Positions 40,176 to 49,058 of a stretch of DNA of 64,000 bases are shown one piece after another (position 1 is the stretch's first letter; the number at the start of each line of letters is the position of its first letter). Location of the stretch: the NCBI GenBank assembly GCA_021151625.1, contig JAGKWY010000005.1, forward strand, positions 1 through 64,000, written 5' to 3'. The DNA is from Gammaproteobacteria bacterium (GTDB lineage: Bacteria; Pseudomonadota; Gammaproteobacteria; Pseudomonadales; Cellvibrionaceae). Made by a program: the position numbers and the translations under genes. Below the pieces are notes generated by a model, which saw only the letters and a list, made by a program, of their open reading frames with translations, was not told where the DNA came from and made no database searches.

Positions 40176-41960
40176 AGGATTTAATAGGCCCGGCCAGGTT
40201 GAATTGTTTATGGCTGCCGGGTAGCCCGCATCAACTGAATCATTGGTGATGCTGTAGCGAATATAGCGTTGCCCGCTCAGGAAAAAATAAGCACGGCTGC
40301 TATTCCATTTAACCGCTTCGGTAATTTCTGTGGCGTAATTTCCCAATCCCGGCCAGGTGCTGTTGTTAACCGGTTTCGGGTATCCGCTATCCACACTTTT
40401 GTTGACCAGGTCGTAGCGTGAGTAAGTCCCGTTGGCGAAAAAGAAATACACCTTGTTGCCAGTCCAGCGCAAGCTCGCGCGAATATCCTGTGCGTAATTT
40501 CCCAAGCCGGGCCAGTTGGTATTGTTGGTCGGTTTAGGGTAGCCCGCGTCCGCTTTATCAGTGGCATTATCGTATTGAATGTAATTGCCATCGCTTAAAA
40601 AGAAATAACTTTTTCCATTCTCGGCATTGAAGCTGGCGGTGATTAACTGTTTGTAATTGCCCAGGCCTGGCCAGTTGCTGTTGGTGACATCCACCGGGTA
40701 ACCCGCATCACTTTGGTCGCTGGTTTTGTTGTAGCGCACGTAGCGGTTATCGCTGCGGAAAAAATACGCGCGGCTGCTGTTCCAATCCAATACCGCAGTG
40801 ATATCCACATTGAGTAGCGCGCCGCGATAACTCACCGGCGTGTTGTTCAATGTCAGTGTGTAATCAGGTACACCTTGCACCACGGCGGGATCATTCCAAC
40901 CCAAACTACTCGCCAGCACGCTATCCACATAAGTGCCATTGCGGAAAATATCGACTGTGCCGCTGCTATCGCTGTACCAGGCCAAATCGGTATTGGTACC
41001 GGCCATAATTTTGCGCACGCCGACATTGCCAATTAATGGCAAACCATCCAACAGCCAACTGGCCTGGGGTTCTATTCCCATATGACGCAACAGGGTAGGG
41101 GTAATGGAAGTTTGTGCGGCATAACCGTAAATATTATTGAACGAAGTATTGGCAAGATTGGTAACTTGCTGACTGAACTCCTGGTTGAGCGTTTTATTGC
41201 TCGCAATAAAAATACTTTTCTCGCCAAAGGTTTGGCTGCCATGATTAAAGCCGCTGCTCTCGCGGCCATGATCGGTAGTTACCAGCACCAGCCAATCATC
41301 GCCAGTGGTTTGTTTTAATTGGTCAACAGTATTGAGTAATTGCCCCAATTGTTGATCGGCAGTGAGGATACTCGCATCGTAGTTACTGCCAAAGCCATAA
41401 CTGTGACCGGCGTGATCTGGGCCATCCAGATGCACGAAGGTGAAATCACCACCAGCATTCATAAATGCGATTGCTTCGGTTACGACGTTCGCATCGCTCA
41501 ATCCACTTTTAACGGTATTAATCAGCGCAACATCGTTGGTAAAAAACTGGGTGTTGATGGGCGACCAATTCACAATACTGGCCACTTTCAAATTGCTGTT
41601 GGCCTGTTTGAGGCGTTTAAAAATACTGGGATAAGCCGGGTTGGCCAAACCGGAACTGTTAGATGTGACTTGATGTTTGTGAACCCAGTTCCCTGTGAGG
41701 ATCGTAGACCAACCCGGGCCGCTGTAAGTGGATTGCTGGCTGGACTCGCCGGCAATACCACCGGTATAGGCGCGGTTGATAATGAGGCGATCAAAGTTAG
41801 GGGTATTGAGGGCCTGGATTCGTTCGTACTGCGCGCCATCGATACCTACCAATAGGGCTTTTTGGGCAGCGGTACTCCAGCTGGCGCAAACCATCAGCGC
41901 GCAGGCGGATACGAGTTTCAGGGCAAGTTGCCCTGTGTGTGACAAGCGAAAATTCAACAT
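40173..41960 (-). CDS. Secreted alkaline-phosphatase-superfamily phosphodiesterase with four hemopexin-like repeats
   Basis: 595 residues. A signal peptide (LVSACALMVCASWSTAAQ) precedes a type I phosphodiesterase/nucleotide pyrophosphatase domain (about 33-390). Metal ligands are visible in LLVGIDGAQ, HLDGPDHAGH and TTDHGRESSGFNHGS; the nucleophile Ser/Thr is in STYSGPGWST. The C-terminal part (about 400-595) holds four repeats of about 50 residues, each with a YFF core, D-A/S-GYP and NWPGLGNY or a close variant, matching hemopexin-like blades that would form one four-bladed propeller. ATG 41960 follows GGAGG. The gene diverges from the TonB receptor gene; a HutC-type operator lies 43 nt before its start, so it probably belongs to the phosphonate regulon. 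The substrate is unknown. Confidence 0.85.
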   Translation of the reverse strand: MLNFRLSHTGQLALKLVSACALMVCASWSTAAQKALLVGIDGAQYERIQALNTPNFDRLIINRAYTGGIAGESSQQSTYSGPGWSTILTGNWVHKHQVTSNSSGLANPAYPSIFKRLKQANSNLKVASIVNWSPINTQFFTNDVALINTVKSGLSDANVVTEAIAFMNAGGDFTFVHLDGPDHAGHSYGFGSNYDASILTADQQLGQLLNTVDQLKQTTGDDWLVLVTTDHGRESSGFNHGSQTFGEKSIFIASNKTLNQEFSQQVTNLANTSFNNIYGYAAQTSITPTLLRHMGIEPQASWLLDGLPLIGNVGVRKIMAGTNTDLAWYSDSSGTVDIFRNGTYVDSVLASSLGWNDPAVVQGVPDYTLTLNNTPVSYRGALLNVDITAVLDWNSSRAYFFRSDNRYVRYNKTSDQSDAGYPVDVTNSNWPGLGNYKQLITASFNAENGKSYFFLSDGNYIQYDNATDKADAGYPKPTNNTNWPGLGNYAQDIRASLRWTGNKVYFFFANGTYSRYDLVNKSVDSGYPKPVNNSTWPGLGNYATEITEAVKWNSSRAYFFLSGQRYIRYSITNDSVDAGYPAAINNSTWPGLLNP

Positions 41961-42003
41961 AAAAATCCTCCGTAAAAAAGTTGATAAGTTTGGCGACCGT
42001 TTC

Positions 42004-42015
42004 TGGTCTAGTCCA
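42004..42015. promoter_or_regulatory. Probable GntR/HutC-type operator before the phosphodiesterase gene
   Basis: TGGTCTAGTCCA differs from the perfect palindrome TGGTCTAGACCA at one base. It nearly fits GT-N-TA-N-AC, the HutC-subfamily operator. It is 43 nt upstream of the phosphodiesterase ATG. Confidence 0.6.
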
Positions 42016-42200
42016 ATATTGCGAAAAGATGTGACCAACCAATGACGCTTTGGTTACAGCGGCCGCTCTATTTTTCCAGCGTGATCAATATCGCTATTTT
42101 TAAGTTTATTTATCCAATAAAACGGTTTTATACAAAAGTAAGCTGTCTTCAAATTCGTCATTTGATTGACATATTGTTGGGCTATGGTGAGTGCATTATT

Positions 42201-42212
42201 TGGTATAGACCA
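42201..42212. promoter_or_regulatory. Probable GntR/HutC-type operator before the TonB receptor gene
   Basis: TGGTATAGACCA contains GTATAGAC, an exact GT-N-TA-N-AC match, with TGGT/ACCA arms. It lies 47 nt upstream of the receptor ATG and overlaps a possible extended -10. The likely ligand is the UTRA regulator encoded at 48227-48931. Confidence 0.7.
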
Positions 42213-42259
42213 GATTAATTAGGCGCTAACCCATACTCAGATGCAATTGGATACTGATC

Positions 42260-44848
42260 ATGAATTCCTTACTTGTACGTAACCCCCTGGCATTAGCCAT
42301 AGCCCTGGCGAGTGCGCCACTAATGGCAAATGGTGATGCCTCCACTATTGAAGAAGTCCAGGTGATTGGCCATTTGGTGCGCGGCGAGCAGCGTGCGCTG
42401 GAAATCCAGCAGCAGGCTAACCGTGTGATGAGCGTGGTAAGTGCGACCGATATGGCTACATTGCCGGATCGCAACGCGGCCGAAGCTTTGCAGCGGGTGC
42501 CGGGTGTATCCATTGAACGCGATCAGGGTGAGGGGCGCTTTGTGGCGGTGCGCGGCCTGCCTTCGCAATGGAATTCAACCAGTCTCAACGGCGACCGCAT
42601 TCCAACGGCGGAAGAGGAAACCACCAGCCGCGCAACGGCGTTTGATTTTTTCCCAACGGAAATGATTCAACGCATCGAAGTTTCCAAAACCCTGACTGCG
42701 GATCTGGAAGGCGATGCGATTGGTGGCAGCGTAAATTTTGTAACCCGCGCTGCACCGGACAAAGAAACTTTCCATATTTCCCTCGCCGATTCATTTAATG
42801 AAAAAGCCGATGATCGCAGCGGCTATAACGCGAGTGTGCTCTACGGCAATCGCAGTGAAGACGGCCAATTTGGTTTTTTAGTCAATGGCACTGCCTGGAA
42901 GCGCGATTGGGCAACTGATAATTACGAACCGCGGCGCGGCGACGATGGCCTGGGTATTTATCGTTTGGAACTGCGCGACTACACCGGCGTGCGCGAAACC
43001 TACGGGCTAAATGCGGCGATGGAATTTGCCCCCAGTGACGAGCATAAATTTACTGCACGCGCGCTCTACGGCACTTTGATTGACGACGAAACCCATTACA
43101 AGCATCGCTATCGTTTTGATAAGGATCGTGTGGAAGTGCAAAACATCCACAACGAATTAATTACCGAAATGACCGGTTATCAATTCGGCGGCGAGCACCT
43201 GCTCAATGACAGCAATCGCTGGGATTGGACACTCGCCAGCTACACCAATGAATTCAAATACGGTTGCATTCCCAATTGCGATGATAATTCGTATTTTGTA
43301 GTTCGCTTCGATCAAAAAAATGTGGGTTACACCGGATTGGAAAATCGCGGCACCGGTAAAAAATACGCCTACAACAGTATTGATGGCGGCACCGATGCTG
43401 CTGATGCCATCAGCAACCATTTGCCTGATGGTTTTGCGATGGACCCGAGCAAGCAAGTATTGTCCTGGGTTGAACTCTATAAAGTTTATGTAGAAGAAAA
43501 AGACAAAATTGTTGCCGGATTTAATTTCAATAGCGACTTCAGCGATTCTCTGGCATTGAAATTCGGTGCGAAATTCCGCGAGAAGGAACGCATTGCAACC
43601 TATGCGGATGAATTCTACGAATGGAATAAAGCCGCCGGGCCTGCACCAACTCTGGCCGATTTCCAACTCATCGATCAACCGGGGCGCAATGATTATCTGG
43701 ATGATTTAGCGATTGGCAAAGAATACCAGCAGGATTTTTCCAAAGTGGTTGCCAACAAAGACCTGAGTGCCTGGTATAACGCCAATCGCCAGAATTTAGT
43801 ATTGGTAGAAAGTGAATCGGCGCTTATTTCCAACGGCGCTGCATTGGGGCGCAACTTTACTGTGGAAGAGCAACACGCTGCAGCCTATGGCATGGCGACC
43901 TGGCAGGCTAGTGACCAATGGAATCTAATTACTGGTATTCGCCTGGAGCAAACCACCACTGATGTATCCGGCCAGGTGTTGGTAACCGATGCCGCTACGG
44001 GAAAATCCCATTTGCAGGCAAACAATGGCAAAAAAGATTACTTGTCTGTATTGCCGTCTGCCCATGTGAAATACAGTGTTGATGATAATACCAACCTGCG
44101 TTTCTCCATCACACGCAGTTTTACTCGCCCGGATTTTGGCTCGTTAAATCCTGGTGGTACTTATTCCGAAGCCGATAACGAATTTTTTAGTGGCAATTCC
44201 CAGTTGGATCCAACCTACAGCTGGAACTACGACCTGATGGCGGAGCATTATTTTGGCGATATAGGTTTGTTGTCAGGCGGAATTTTTTATAAAGATATTA
44301 CCGATCCCATTTTTCAAAGCAGCAGCATTGGTGAATTTAATGGAACCTCCGGAGTGAATTTTTTCCGCCCGGAAAATGGTGCCGATGCAAAACTCTACGG
44401 TGCTGAAATCGCATTGAATAAACGATTTACTTTTCTGTCGGGCTTGTTACAGCACACGGGTATTCAAACCAATGTCACGGTAATGGATTCGTCCATGACC
44501 ATTGCTGGTCGCAGCGACACTGTGCCTGTTCCGCGTCAGGCGGATGAATTATACAACGTGACTTTTTATTACGATGACGGACGCTTCTCGGCGCGTATTG
44601 CAGTTAACCAAAAAGGTGAGTACATCGAAGAGCACGGTGAATCGGCCACCTTTGATAATTATTACGGTGACTACACCAGTGTGGATTTCAGTACCTCATT
44701 GCAGATTACCGATCAGCTGATGGTATTCGCTGAATTGAATAACCTCACTGATGAACCATTGAGCTATTACATCGGCAGCAGTGATCGCCCCAAGCAAATT
44801 GAATACTACGGCCTGCGCGGACAAGCCGGTATCAAGTTCGGTTTTTAA
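42260..44848 (+). CDS. TonB-dependent outer-membrane receptor (putative phosphonate-compound uptake)
   Basis: 862 residues. A signal peptide (LALAIALASAPLMANG) is followed by a TonB-box-like EEVQVIG and the plug domain (about 45-165), with LPDRNAAEALQRVPGVSIER and RIEVSKTLTADLEGDAIGG. The 22-strand barrel ends in GIKFGF with terminal Phe. The family imports iron complexes, cobalamin or oligosaccharides; here the genes downstream point to an aminophosphonate or phosphonate conjugate. It starts 47 nt after an operator palindrome and is followed by a transporter gene 3 nt beyond its stop. Confidence 0.88.
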   Translation: MNSLLVRNPLALAIALASAPLMANGDASTIEEVQVIGHLVRGEQRALEIQQQANRVMSVVSATDMATLPDRNAAEALQRVPGVSIERDQGEGRFVAVRGLPSQWNSTSLNGDRIPTAEEETTSRATAFDFFPTEMIQRIEVSKTLTADLEGDAIGGSVNFVTRAAPDKETFHISLADSFNEKADDRSGYNASVLYGNRSEDGQFGFLVNGTAWKRDWATDNYEPRRGDDGLGIYRLELRDYTGVRETYGLNAAMEFAPSDEHKFTARALYGTLIDDETHYKHRYRFDKDRVEVQNIHNELITEMTGYQFGGEHLLNDSNRWDWTLASYTNEFKYGCIPNCDDNSYFVVRFDQKNVGYTGLENRGTGKKYAYNSIDGGTDAADAISNHLPDGFAMDPSKQVLSWVELYKVYVEEKDKIVAGFNFNSDFSDSLALKFGAKFREKERIATYADEFYEWNKAAGPAPTLADFQLIDQPGRNDYLDDLAIGKEYQQDFSKVVANKDLSAWYNANRQNLVLVESESALISNGAALGRNFTVEEQHAAAYGMATWQASDQWNLITGIRLEQTTTDVSGQVLVTDAATGKSHLQANNGKKDYLSVLPSAHVKYSVDDNTNLRFSITRSFTRPDFGSLNPGGTYSEADNEFFSGNSQLDPTYSWNYDLMAEHYFGDIGLLSGGIFYKDITDPIFQSSSIGEFNGTSGVNFFRPENGADAKLYGAEIALNKRFTFLSGLLQHTGIQTNVTVMDSSMTIAGRSDTVPVPRQADELYNVTFYYDDGRFSARIAVNQKGEYIEEHGESATFDNYYGDYTSVDFSTSLQITDQLMVFAELNNLTDEPLSYYIGSSDRPKQIEYYGLRGQAGIKFGF

Positions 44849-44851
44849 GTC

Positions 44852-46162
44852 ATGAGTGCCATTCACCGCTATTTGCAGCGCTGTACAACGCCGGTATTTA
44901 TTTTATTTACCGGCAGCGTAGCCATGATGACTTACATCAGTATGTATGCGTTTCGCAAACCGTTTACCGCAGCGACCTTTGATAAGGTCGATGGTTGGGA
45001 TTGGTCACTGGATTTCAAAACAGCAATACTTATCGCGCAGGTGTTGGGTTATGCAGTGTCGAAATTCATCGGCATAAAAGTAATCTCGGAAATCACTGCG
45101 CAAAAACGGGTTGCCTGTTTTATTGGTCTGGTGATCTGGGCGCAAATTATGCTGGTGCTATTTGCTGTCTTGCCGCCGAATTTAAAAATTATCGCGCTCT
45201 TCGCCAATGGTTTACCCCTGGGTCTGGTATGGGGGCTGGTATTCAGTTACCTCGAAGGTCGCCGCGTGACTGAAGCACTCGGCGCGATTCTATGTACCAG
45301 CCTGATTTTTGGTTCAGGCATTGTGCAAACCATTGGTCGCTGGTTATTGGTGGATGTGGGCGTTACGGAGTTGTGGATGCCTGCAGTGTGCGGCGCATTA
45401 TTTTTGCCTTTAGCGATTATTTGCATAGTGCTGCTTGCACAAACACCGCCACCTACCGCCGAGGATATTGCCCAGCGACAGGAGCGGCGCCCCATGGATC
45501 GCACGCAGCGCCACGCGTTTTACCAGGCATTTGGTTGGGGGCTGACCGCGCTTATCTTCACCTACATGTTGCTCACCGCGTTTCGCGTTTTCACGGACAA
45601 TTTTGCCGCAGAGTTGTGGATTGAATTGGGCTACGGCGATGCGCCGGAAATTTTTATCACTACCAGTATTCCGATCGCGTTATTCGTGCTGGCGATTATG
45701 TGGATGAGCATGTGGGTTACCCATAATTTGCGCGCATTGTGTTTGTTGCATTGGGTCGTTTTTACCGGTTTTGCATTATCCGTCATTGCAACTGTGTTAT
45801 TTCATTTTGAAATCATTAACGGACTATGGTGGATGTTGTTGCTCAATGCGGGTTTGTATATGAGTTATATCCCGTTCAATTGCATTTTGTTTGATCGCCT
45901 GGTGGCCGCCAGTGGCAGTATCGCCAATGCCGGCTTTTTAATTTATGTCGCTGATGCTTTTGGCTACATAGGCACCATTGTGATTTTGTTATTTAAAAAT
46001 TTTGTCCAGCCGCAATTGCAGTGGGTTGATTTTGTCATTGCGGGTAGTTACAGCTTTGGCGTGCTGGGTATGTTCCTGATGGCGTTATCGCTGGTGTATT
46101 TCAATCGGCGTTTGCGTGCGCGTTCTTCTTCCTCCATGAAGGTTTGTTATGAAGCAGTATGA
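44852..46162 (+). CDS. Inner-membrane transporter, MFS-like DUF5690 family
   Basis: 436 residues with about 12 hydrophobic segments in MFS-like order: MTYISMYAFRKPFTAATF near the start resembles the first-helix motif of organophosphate:phosphate antiporters (GlpT/UhpT type YxxRK). The charged loop near residue 210 divides two halves. I would place it in DUF5690. The ATG is 3 nt after the receptor stop with no strong ribosome site, so translation is probably coupled. It would carry the substrate delivered by the receptor across the inner membrane. Confidence 0.75.
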   Translation: MSAIHRYLQRCTTPVFILFTGSVAMMTYISMYAFRKPFTAATFDKVDGWDWSLDFKTAILIAQVLGYAVSKFIGIKVISEITAQKRVACFIGLVIWAQIMLVLFAVLPPNLKIIALFANGLPLGLVWGLVFSYLEGRRVTEALGAILCTSLIFGSGIVQTIGRWLLVDVGVTELWMPAVCGALFLPLAIICIVLLAQTPPPTAEDIAQRQERRPMDRTQRHAFYQAFGWGLTALIFTYMLLTAFRVFTDNFAAELWIELGYGDAPEIFITTSIPIALFVLAIMWMSMWVTHNLRALCLLHWVVFTGFALSVIATVLFHFEIINGLWWMLLLNAGLYMSYIPFNCILFDRLVAASGSIANAGFLIYVADAFGYIGTIVILLFKNFVQPQLQWVDFVIAGSYSFGVLGMFLMALSLVYFNRRLRARSSSSMKVCYEAV

Positions 46163-47327
46163 TCTTGCTATTGTTGGTGCCGGTATTCTTGGCACTTTTG
46201 CGGCTTATCACGCAGTGCAGCGCGGTTGGTCGGTATTGTTGTTGGAATCGGGTGCGGAGGCCAAAGGCGCCAGCGTACGCAATTTCGGGCAATTGGTCGC
46301 TTCGGGTATGACGCTTAACGGGTGGCGCACTATTGGTGAGCGAACCCTGCATCATTTAACCGAAATCAATAAAACGGTAGCGCTGCCCTGGAAAAAAAAT
46401 GGCTCCCTGTATGTTGCATCGGATGAACAGGAATTGCAGTTGTTAGCGGAAATGCAGCAACTCAATGATGCAACAGGTTACCAGAGCCGCCTGCTCAGCA
46501 TTCACGAATGCAGTGAGCTGGTGCAGCCGCTCAGTCAGGATTACGCCAAAGGCGGATTATATTTTCCTAATGATGCAACGACAGAAAGCCCGAAACTATT
46601 AGTTGCGCTGCGCAACTTTCTTATTCAATCCGGCCGCTGTGATTATCGCCCTGTGCAGTTAGTGCAAGCAGTGGAAGAGGGGGATGCCGGATGCAATTTG
46701 CGCATCACCGATAACACTGTCTATCGCGCAACAGATGTGCTGATTTGTTGCGGGCATCAACTCAATCGTTTATTTCCCTCGCTGTTGCAAACCCCGGCAA
46801 TGCGTATTTGTAAATTGCAAATGATGGATACTCAGGCTGCCACATCTGTGCAATTGCATTGTAATTTGCTAACGGGTTTGTCCATTCGCCGTTACGATGC
46901 ATTTCACAGTTGCCCATCGCATTCTTCCTTGATAGCAACAGAGTATCAACAGCAACTGCAAGCTGAAGGAATTCATTTGCTCTTTACCCAACGCGCCGAT
47001 GGTTCGTTAATTATTGGCGATTCGCATCACTACACCAACGCGCAGGATGTAGATTCACTGGACTATCACAGTGACCAGCGCGTCAACCAGCTTATCCTCA
47101 CTGAGGCTCAACGAATTCTCGGCGTAAAAGAATTGCCTATCCATCGCTTCTGGAATGGTTATTACAGCCAGCACGAAAATTCGGTATTAGCAACACGCGT
47201 ACACAATCGCATTCATGCAGTAACTGGTATTGGTGGAAAAGGCATGACCTGCAGCGGTGGCTTTACCGAATTGGTCATCCAGCAATTGGCGGAACAACAA
47301 CCGCTCGATCTCATTAAAATTCAGTAA
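46149..47327 (+). CDS. FAD-dependent aminophosphonate oxidase (TIGR03364-like, DAO fold)
   Basis: 392 residues. The dinucleotide-binding motif AIVGAGILGTFAAYHA opens the protein, followed by RNFGQLVASGM; GIGGKGMTCSGGF near the C-terminus is the second FAD-contacting region. The DAO-superfamily group found next to phosphonatase genes is proposed to oxidise aminoethylphosphonate or an N-substituted or hydroxylated form to phosphonoacetaldehyde, replacing the transaminase PhnW, which is absent here. The gene overlaps the transporter gene by 14 nt and phnX starts 13 nt after its stop. Confidence 0.82.
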   Translation: MKQYDLAIVGAGILGTFAAYHAVQRGWSVLLLESGAEAKGASVRNFGQLVASGMTLNGWRTIGERTLHHLTEINKTVALPWKKNGSLYVASDEQELQLLAEMQQLNDATGYQSRLLSIHECSELVQPLSQDYAKGGLYFPNDATTESPKLLVALRNFLIQSGRCDYRPVQLVQAVEEGDAGCNLRITDNTVYRATDVLICCGHQLNRLFPSLLQTPAMRICKLQMMDTQAATSVQLHCNLLTGLSIRRYDAFHSCPSHSSLIATEYQQQLQAEGIHLLFTQRADGSLIIGDSHHYTNAQDVDSLDYHSDQRVNQLILTEAQRILGVKELPIHRFWNGYYSQHENSVLATRVHNRIHAVTGIGGKGMTCSGGFTELVIQQLAEQQPLDLIKIQ

Positions 47328-47340
47328 CAGGATTATCGTT

Positions 47341-48138
47341 ATGTTAGAAGCCGTTATTTTTGATTGGGCAGGCACGCTGGTGGATTTTGGTTCACGTGCA
47401 CCCTTAAAGGCATTCGTGGAATTATTTGAAGAGCAGGGTGTAGCTATTACGCTGGCAGAAGCACGCGAACCTATGGGAACTGAAAAGCGTGAACATATTT
47501 GCCGATTGTTACAGCAGCCGCGCATCCAGCAAGCCTGGGTTGAACATCATGGGCAATTGCCAACCAGTGCGAAAATTGATGCACTCTACCAACGTTTGAT
47601 TCCCTTGCAACGCGAACAAATTGGATTACACACCAAATTAATTCCTGGCACCGTGGAGATGCTGGCTGCTGTGCGTGCGCGTGGATTAAAAGTGGGAACA
47701 ACCACAGGTTATGGCCGTGCCATGATTGATAATTTAGTGAGTGCTGCGGCAGCGCAGGGTTTGGTCCCTGATTGTATTGTTGCGGCGGACGAAGTACCGG
47801 CGACCCGGCCAGCAGCGACAGCGGCACTTGCCAACCTGGTGCAGTTGGGCGTGAGTGCCGTGCAACACTGTGTAAAAGTGGATGATACTGCGCCGGGAAT
47901 TAGTGAGGGGCGCAATGCTGGTATGTGGACAGTGGCCGTTGCTATCAGTGGTAATGCGGTCGGATTGGGTGAAACAGAATGGCAACAATTATCGCCCGAA
48001 ACGAGTACGCGTTTACGTGAGCAGGCCTATCACAGTCTGGAGCATACGGGCGCTCATTATTTTATTGATTCGGTCGCTGATTTACCCGATGTATTGGCAG
48101 ATATAGAACGCCGGTTAGCGCGTGGTGAAAAGCCCTGA
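47341..48138 (+). CDS. phnX: Phosphonoacetaldehyde hydrolase (phosphonatase)
   Basis: A 265-residue HAD-superfamily enzyme that cuts the C-P bond of phosphonoacetaldehyde to acetaldehyde and phosphate. The nucleophile Asp is in IFDWAGTLVDFGSRAP. The Schiff-base lysine specific to true PhnX is present in PMGTEKREHI near residue 50. TTTGYGRAMID and KVDDTAPGISEGRNAGMW are HAD motifs II and IV. Having the lysine argues against the PhnX-like side group that lacks it. ATG 47341 follows AGGA. Confidence 0.92.
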   Translation: MLEAVIFDWAGTLVDFGSRAPLKAFVELFEEQGVAITLAEAREPMGTEKREHICRLLQQPRIQQAWVEHHGQLPTSAKIDALYQRLIPLQREQIGLHTKLIPGTVEMLAAVRARGLKVGTTTGYGRAMIDNLVSAAAAQGLVPDCIVAADEVPATRPAATAALANLVQLGVSAVQHCVKVDDTAPGISEGRNAGMWTVAVAISGNAVGLGETEWQQLSPETSTRLREQAYHSLEHTGAHYFIDSVADLPDVLADIERRLARGEKP

Positions 48139-48203
48139 ACCTGATAAGCTGAACTGAAAAATAAGGTGTTTGCTAGGCATTGCCGTTTGCAACCCTTACA
48201 CTA

Positions 48204-48226
48204 GGTGCCCTCAACCTGGGGGCACC
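48204..48226 (+). promoter_or_regulatory. Hairpin abutting the GntR start codon
   Basis: GGTGCCC (48204-48210) and GGGCACC (48220-48226) pair perfectly around a 9-nt loop; the right arm includes the G-run that is the only candidate ribosome-binding site and ends directly at the ATG. It could reduce translation of the regulator. Confidence 0.5.
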
Positions 48227-48931
48227 ATGGACGCAATACCAATTTACCAACAACTGCGGCGGCATTTGCAAACGATTATCCACATGGGGCGTTTGCAAGC
48301 CAATGATAAATTACCTTCTGAACGTGAGCTGGTGGAACAATTCAGCACCACGCGCATTACCTTGCGCGATGCATTGGTAAAATTGGAATCTGAAGGGCTT
48401 ATTTATCGGCAAAATCGCCGCGGCTGGTTCGTGGCACCGGCGCGTTTTGTGATAGATGCAAAACGTAAAGTCAATTTCAATACCATGGCCAAAGAACAGG
48501 GGCGCATTGCGCAGACCCAGGTATTAAAAATTGAAAAATTCCCTGCCTCATCACAACTGAAAGACGCCATGCAAGTTAGCGGCAAGCATCAGTTGTTGTC
48601 GGTGCGTCGTGTGCGCAGCCTGGATGGTCGCCCGGTGTTAATTGAAGATCTATTTTTTGACACGCGCCGTTTTCCCGATTTTGAAAAATTTGATTTAAGC
48701 CAATCCATTACCGAATTACAAAGTCATCACTATGGCGTCACTATTGGCAGTGAGACCTGCAATATTCAGGTGGGTAGCCTGGAGACTGATCAGGCTATTG
48801 CCCTGGGCTGCAGCGACGGGCACCCTTGTTTGAAAATGTTGCGCTGGCGCTATGACCAGGAACAAAAGTTGGTCGATTACAACATCGAGCATTGGTTGCA
48901 CAATGCCGTTGAAATTACGGTTGATGCGTAA
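48227..48931 (+). CDS. GntR-family (HutC/UTRA) regulator, PhnR-like
   Basis: 234 residues. The N-terminal winged helix-turn-helix is typical GntR: IYQQLRRHLQTIIHMGRLQA, then KLPSERELVEQFSTTRITLR and ESEGLIYRQNRRGWFV. The UTRA effector domain follows (about 90-230, with LLSVRRVRSLDGRPVLIED). UTRA regulators next to phosphonatase genes respond to phosphonate metabolites. It lies 88 nt after phnX and may share its transcript. Likely targets are the two palindromes at 42004 and 42201. ATG 48227 is the only start compatible with the domain. Confidence 0.88.
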   Translation: MDAIPIYQQLRRHLQTIIHMGRLQANDKLPSERELVEQFSTTRITLRDALVKLESEGLIYRQNRRGWFVAPARFVIDAKRKVNFNTMAKEQGRIAQTQVLKIEKFPASSQLKDAMQVSGKHQLLSVRRVRSLDGRPVLIEDLFFDTRRFPDFEKFDLSQSITELQSHHYGVTIGSETCNIQVGSLETDQAIALGCSDGHPCLKMLRWRYDQEQKLVDYNIEHWLHNAVEITVDA

Positions 48932-49058
48932 CATTTTTAAATACATTGAAAACCAGGCATCGTCCCTGATGCAAAGTGGCATTATTTTGTTCATAAAAAA
49001 TCCCTCTCACGTAATTTATTGTGAGTGTGCTGAGTCAGTTGTAACTGCTGTTACAAGT

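Larger units (their letters stand above)
41961..42259. promoter_or_regulatory. Divergent control region of the phosphonate regulon
   Basis: 299 nt between two divergent start codons. It carries a HutC-like palindrome near each gene. TTGACA at 42166-42171 is a possible -35 for the receptor gene but has no well-spaced -10; TGGTATAGA in the right palindrome looks like an extended -10. The middle (42060-42160) is AT-rich with no other clear element. Confidence 0.55.

Noticed and set aside
40147..40180. Insertion-sequence end or attachment site
   Set aside because: Only a 13-bp tandem duplication; no transposase, integrase or target duplication nearby.
41340..41855. 171-codon frame opposite the phosphodiesterase gene
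   Set aside because: Lies within the metal-site region of a clearly coding gene on the other strand; no signal or domain.
43157..43678. 173-codon frame opposite the TonB receptor gene
   Set aside because: Shadow of barrel-strand codons; Ile/Phe-rich reading without domain.
48716..48994. 92-codon minus-strand frame opposite the GntR regulator
   Set aside because: Overlaps the UTRA domain coding region and lacks a ribosome site or family similarity.
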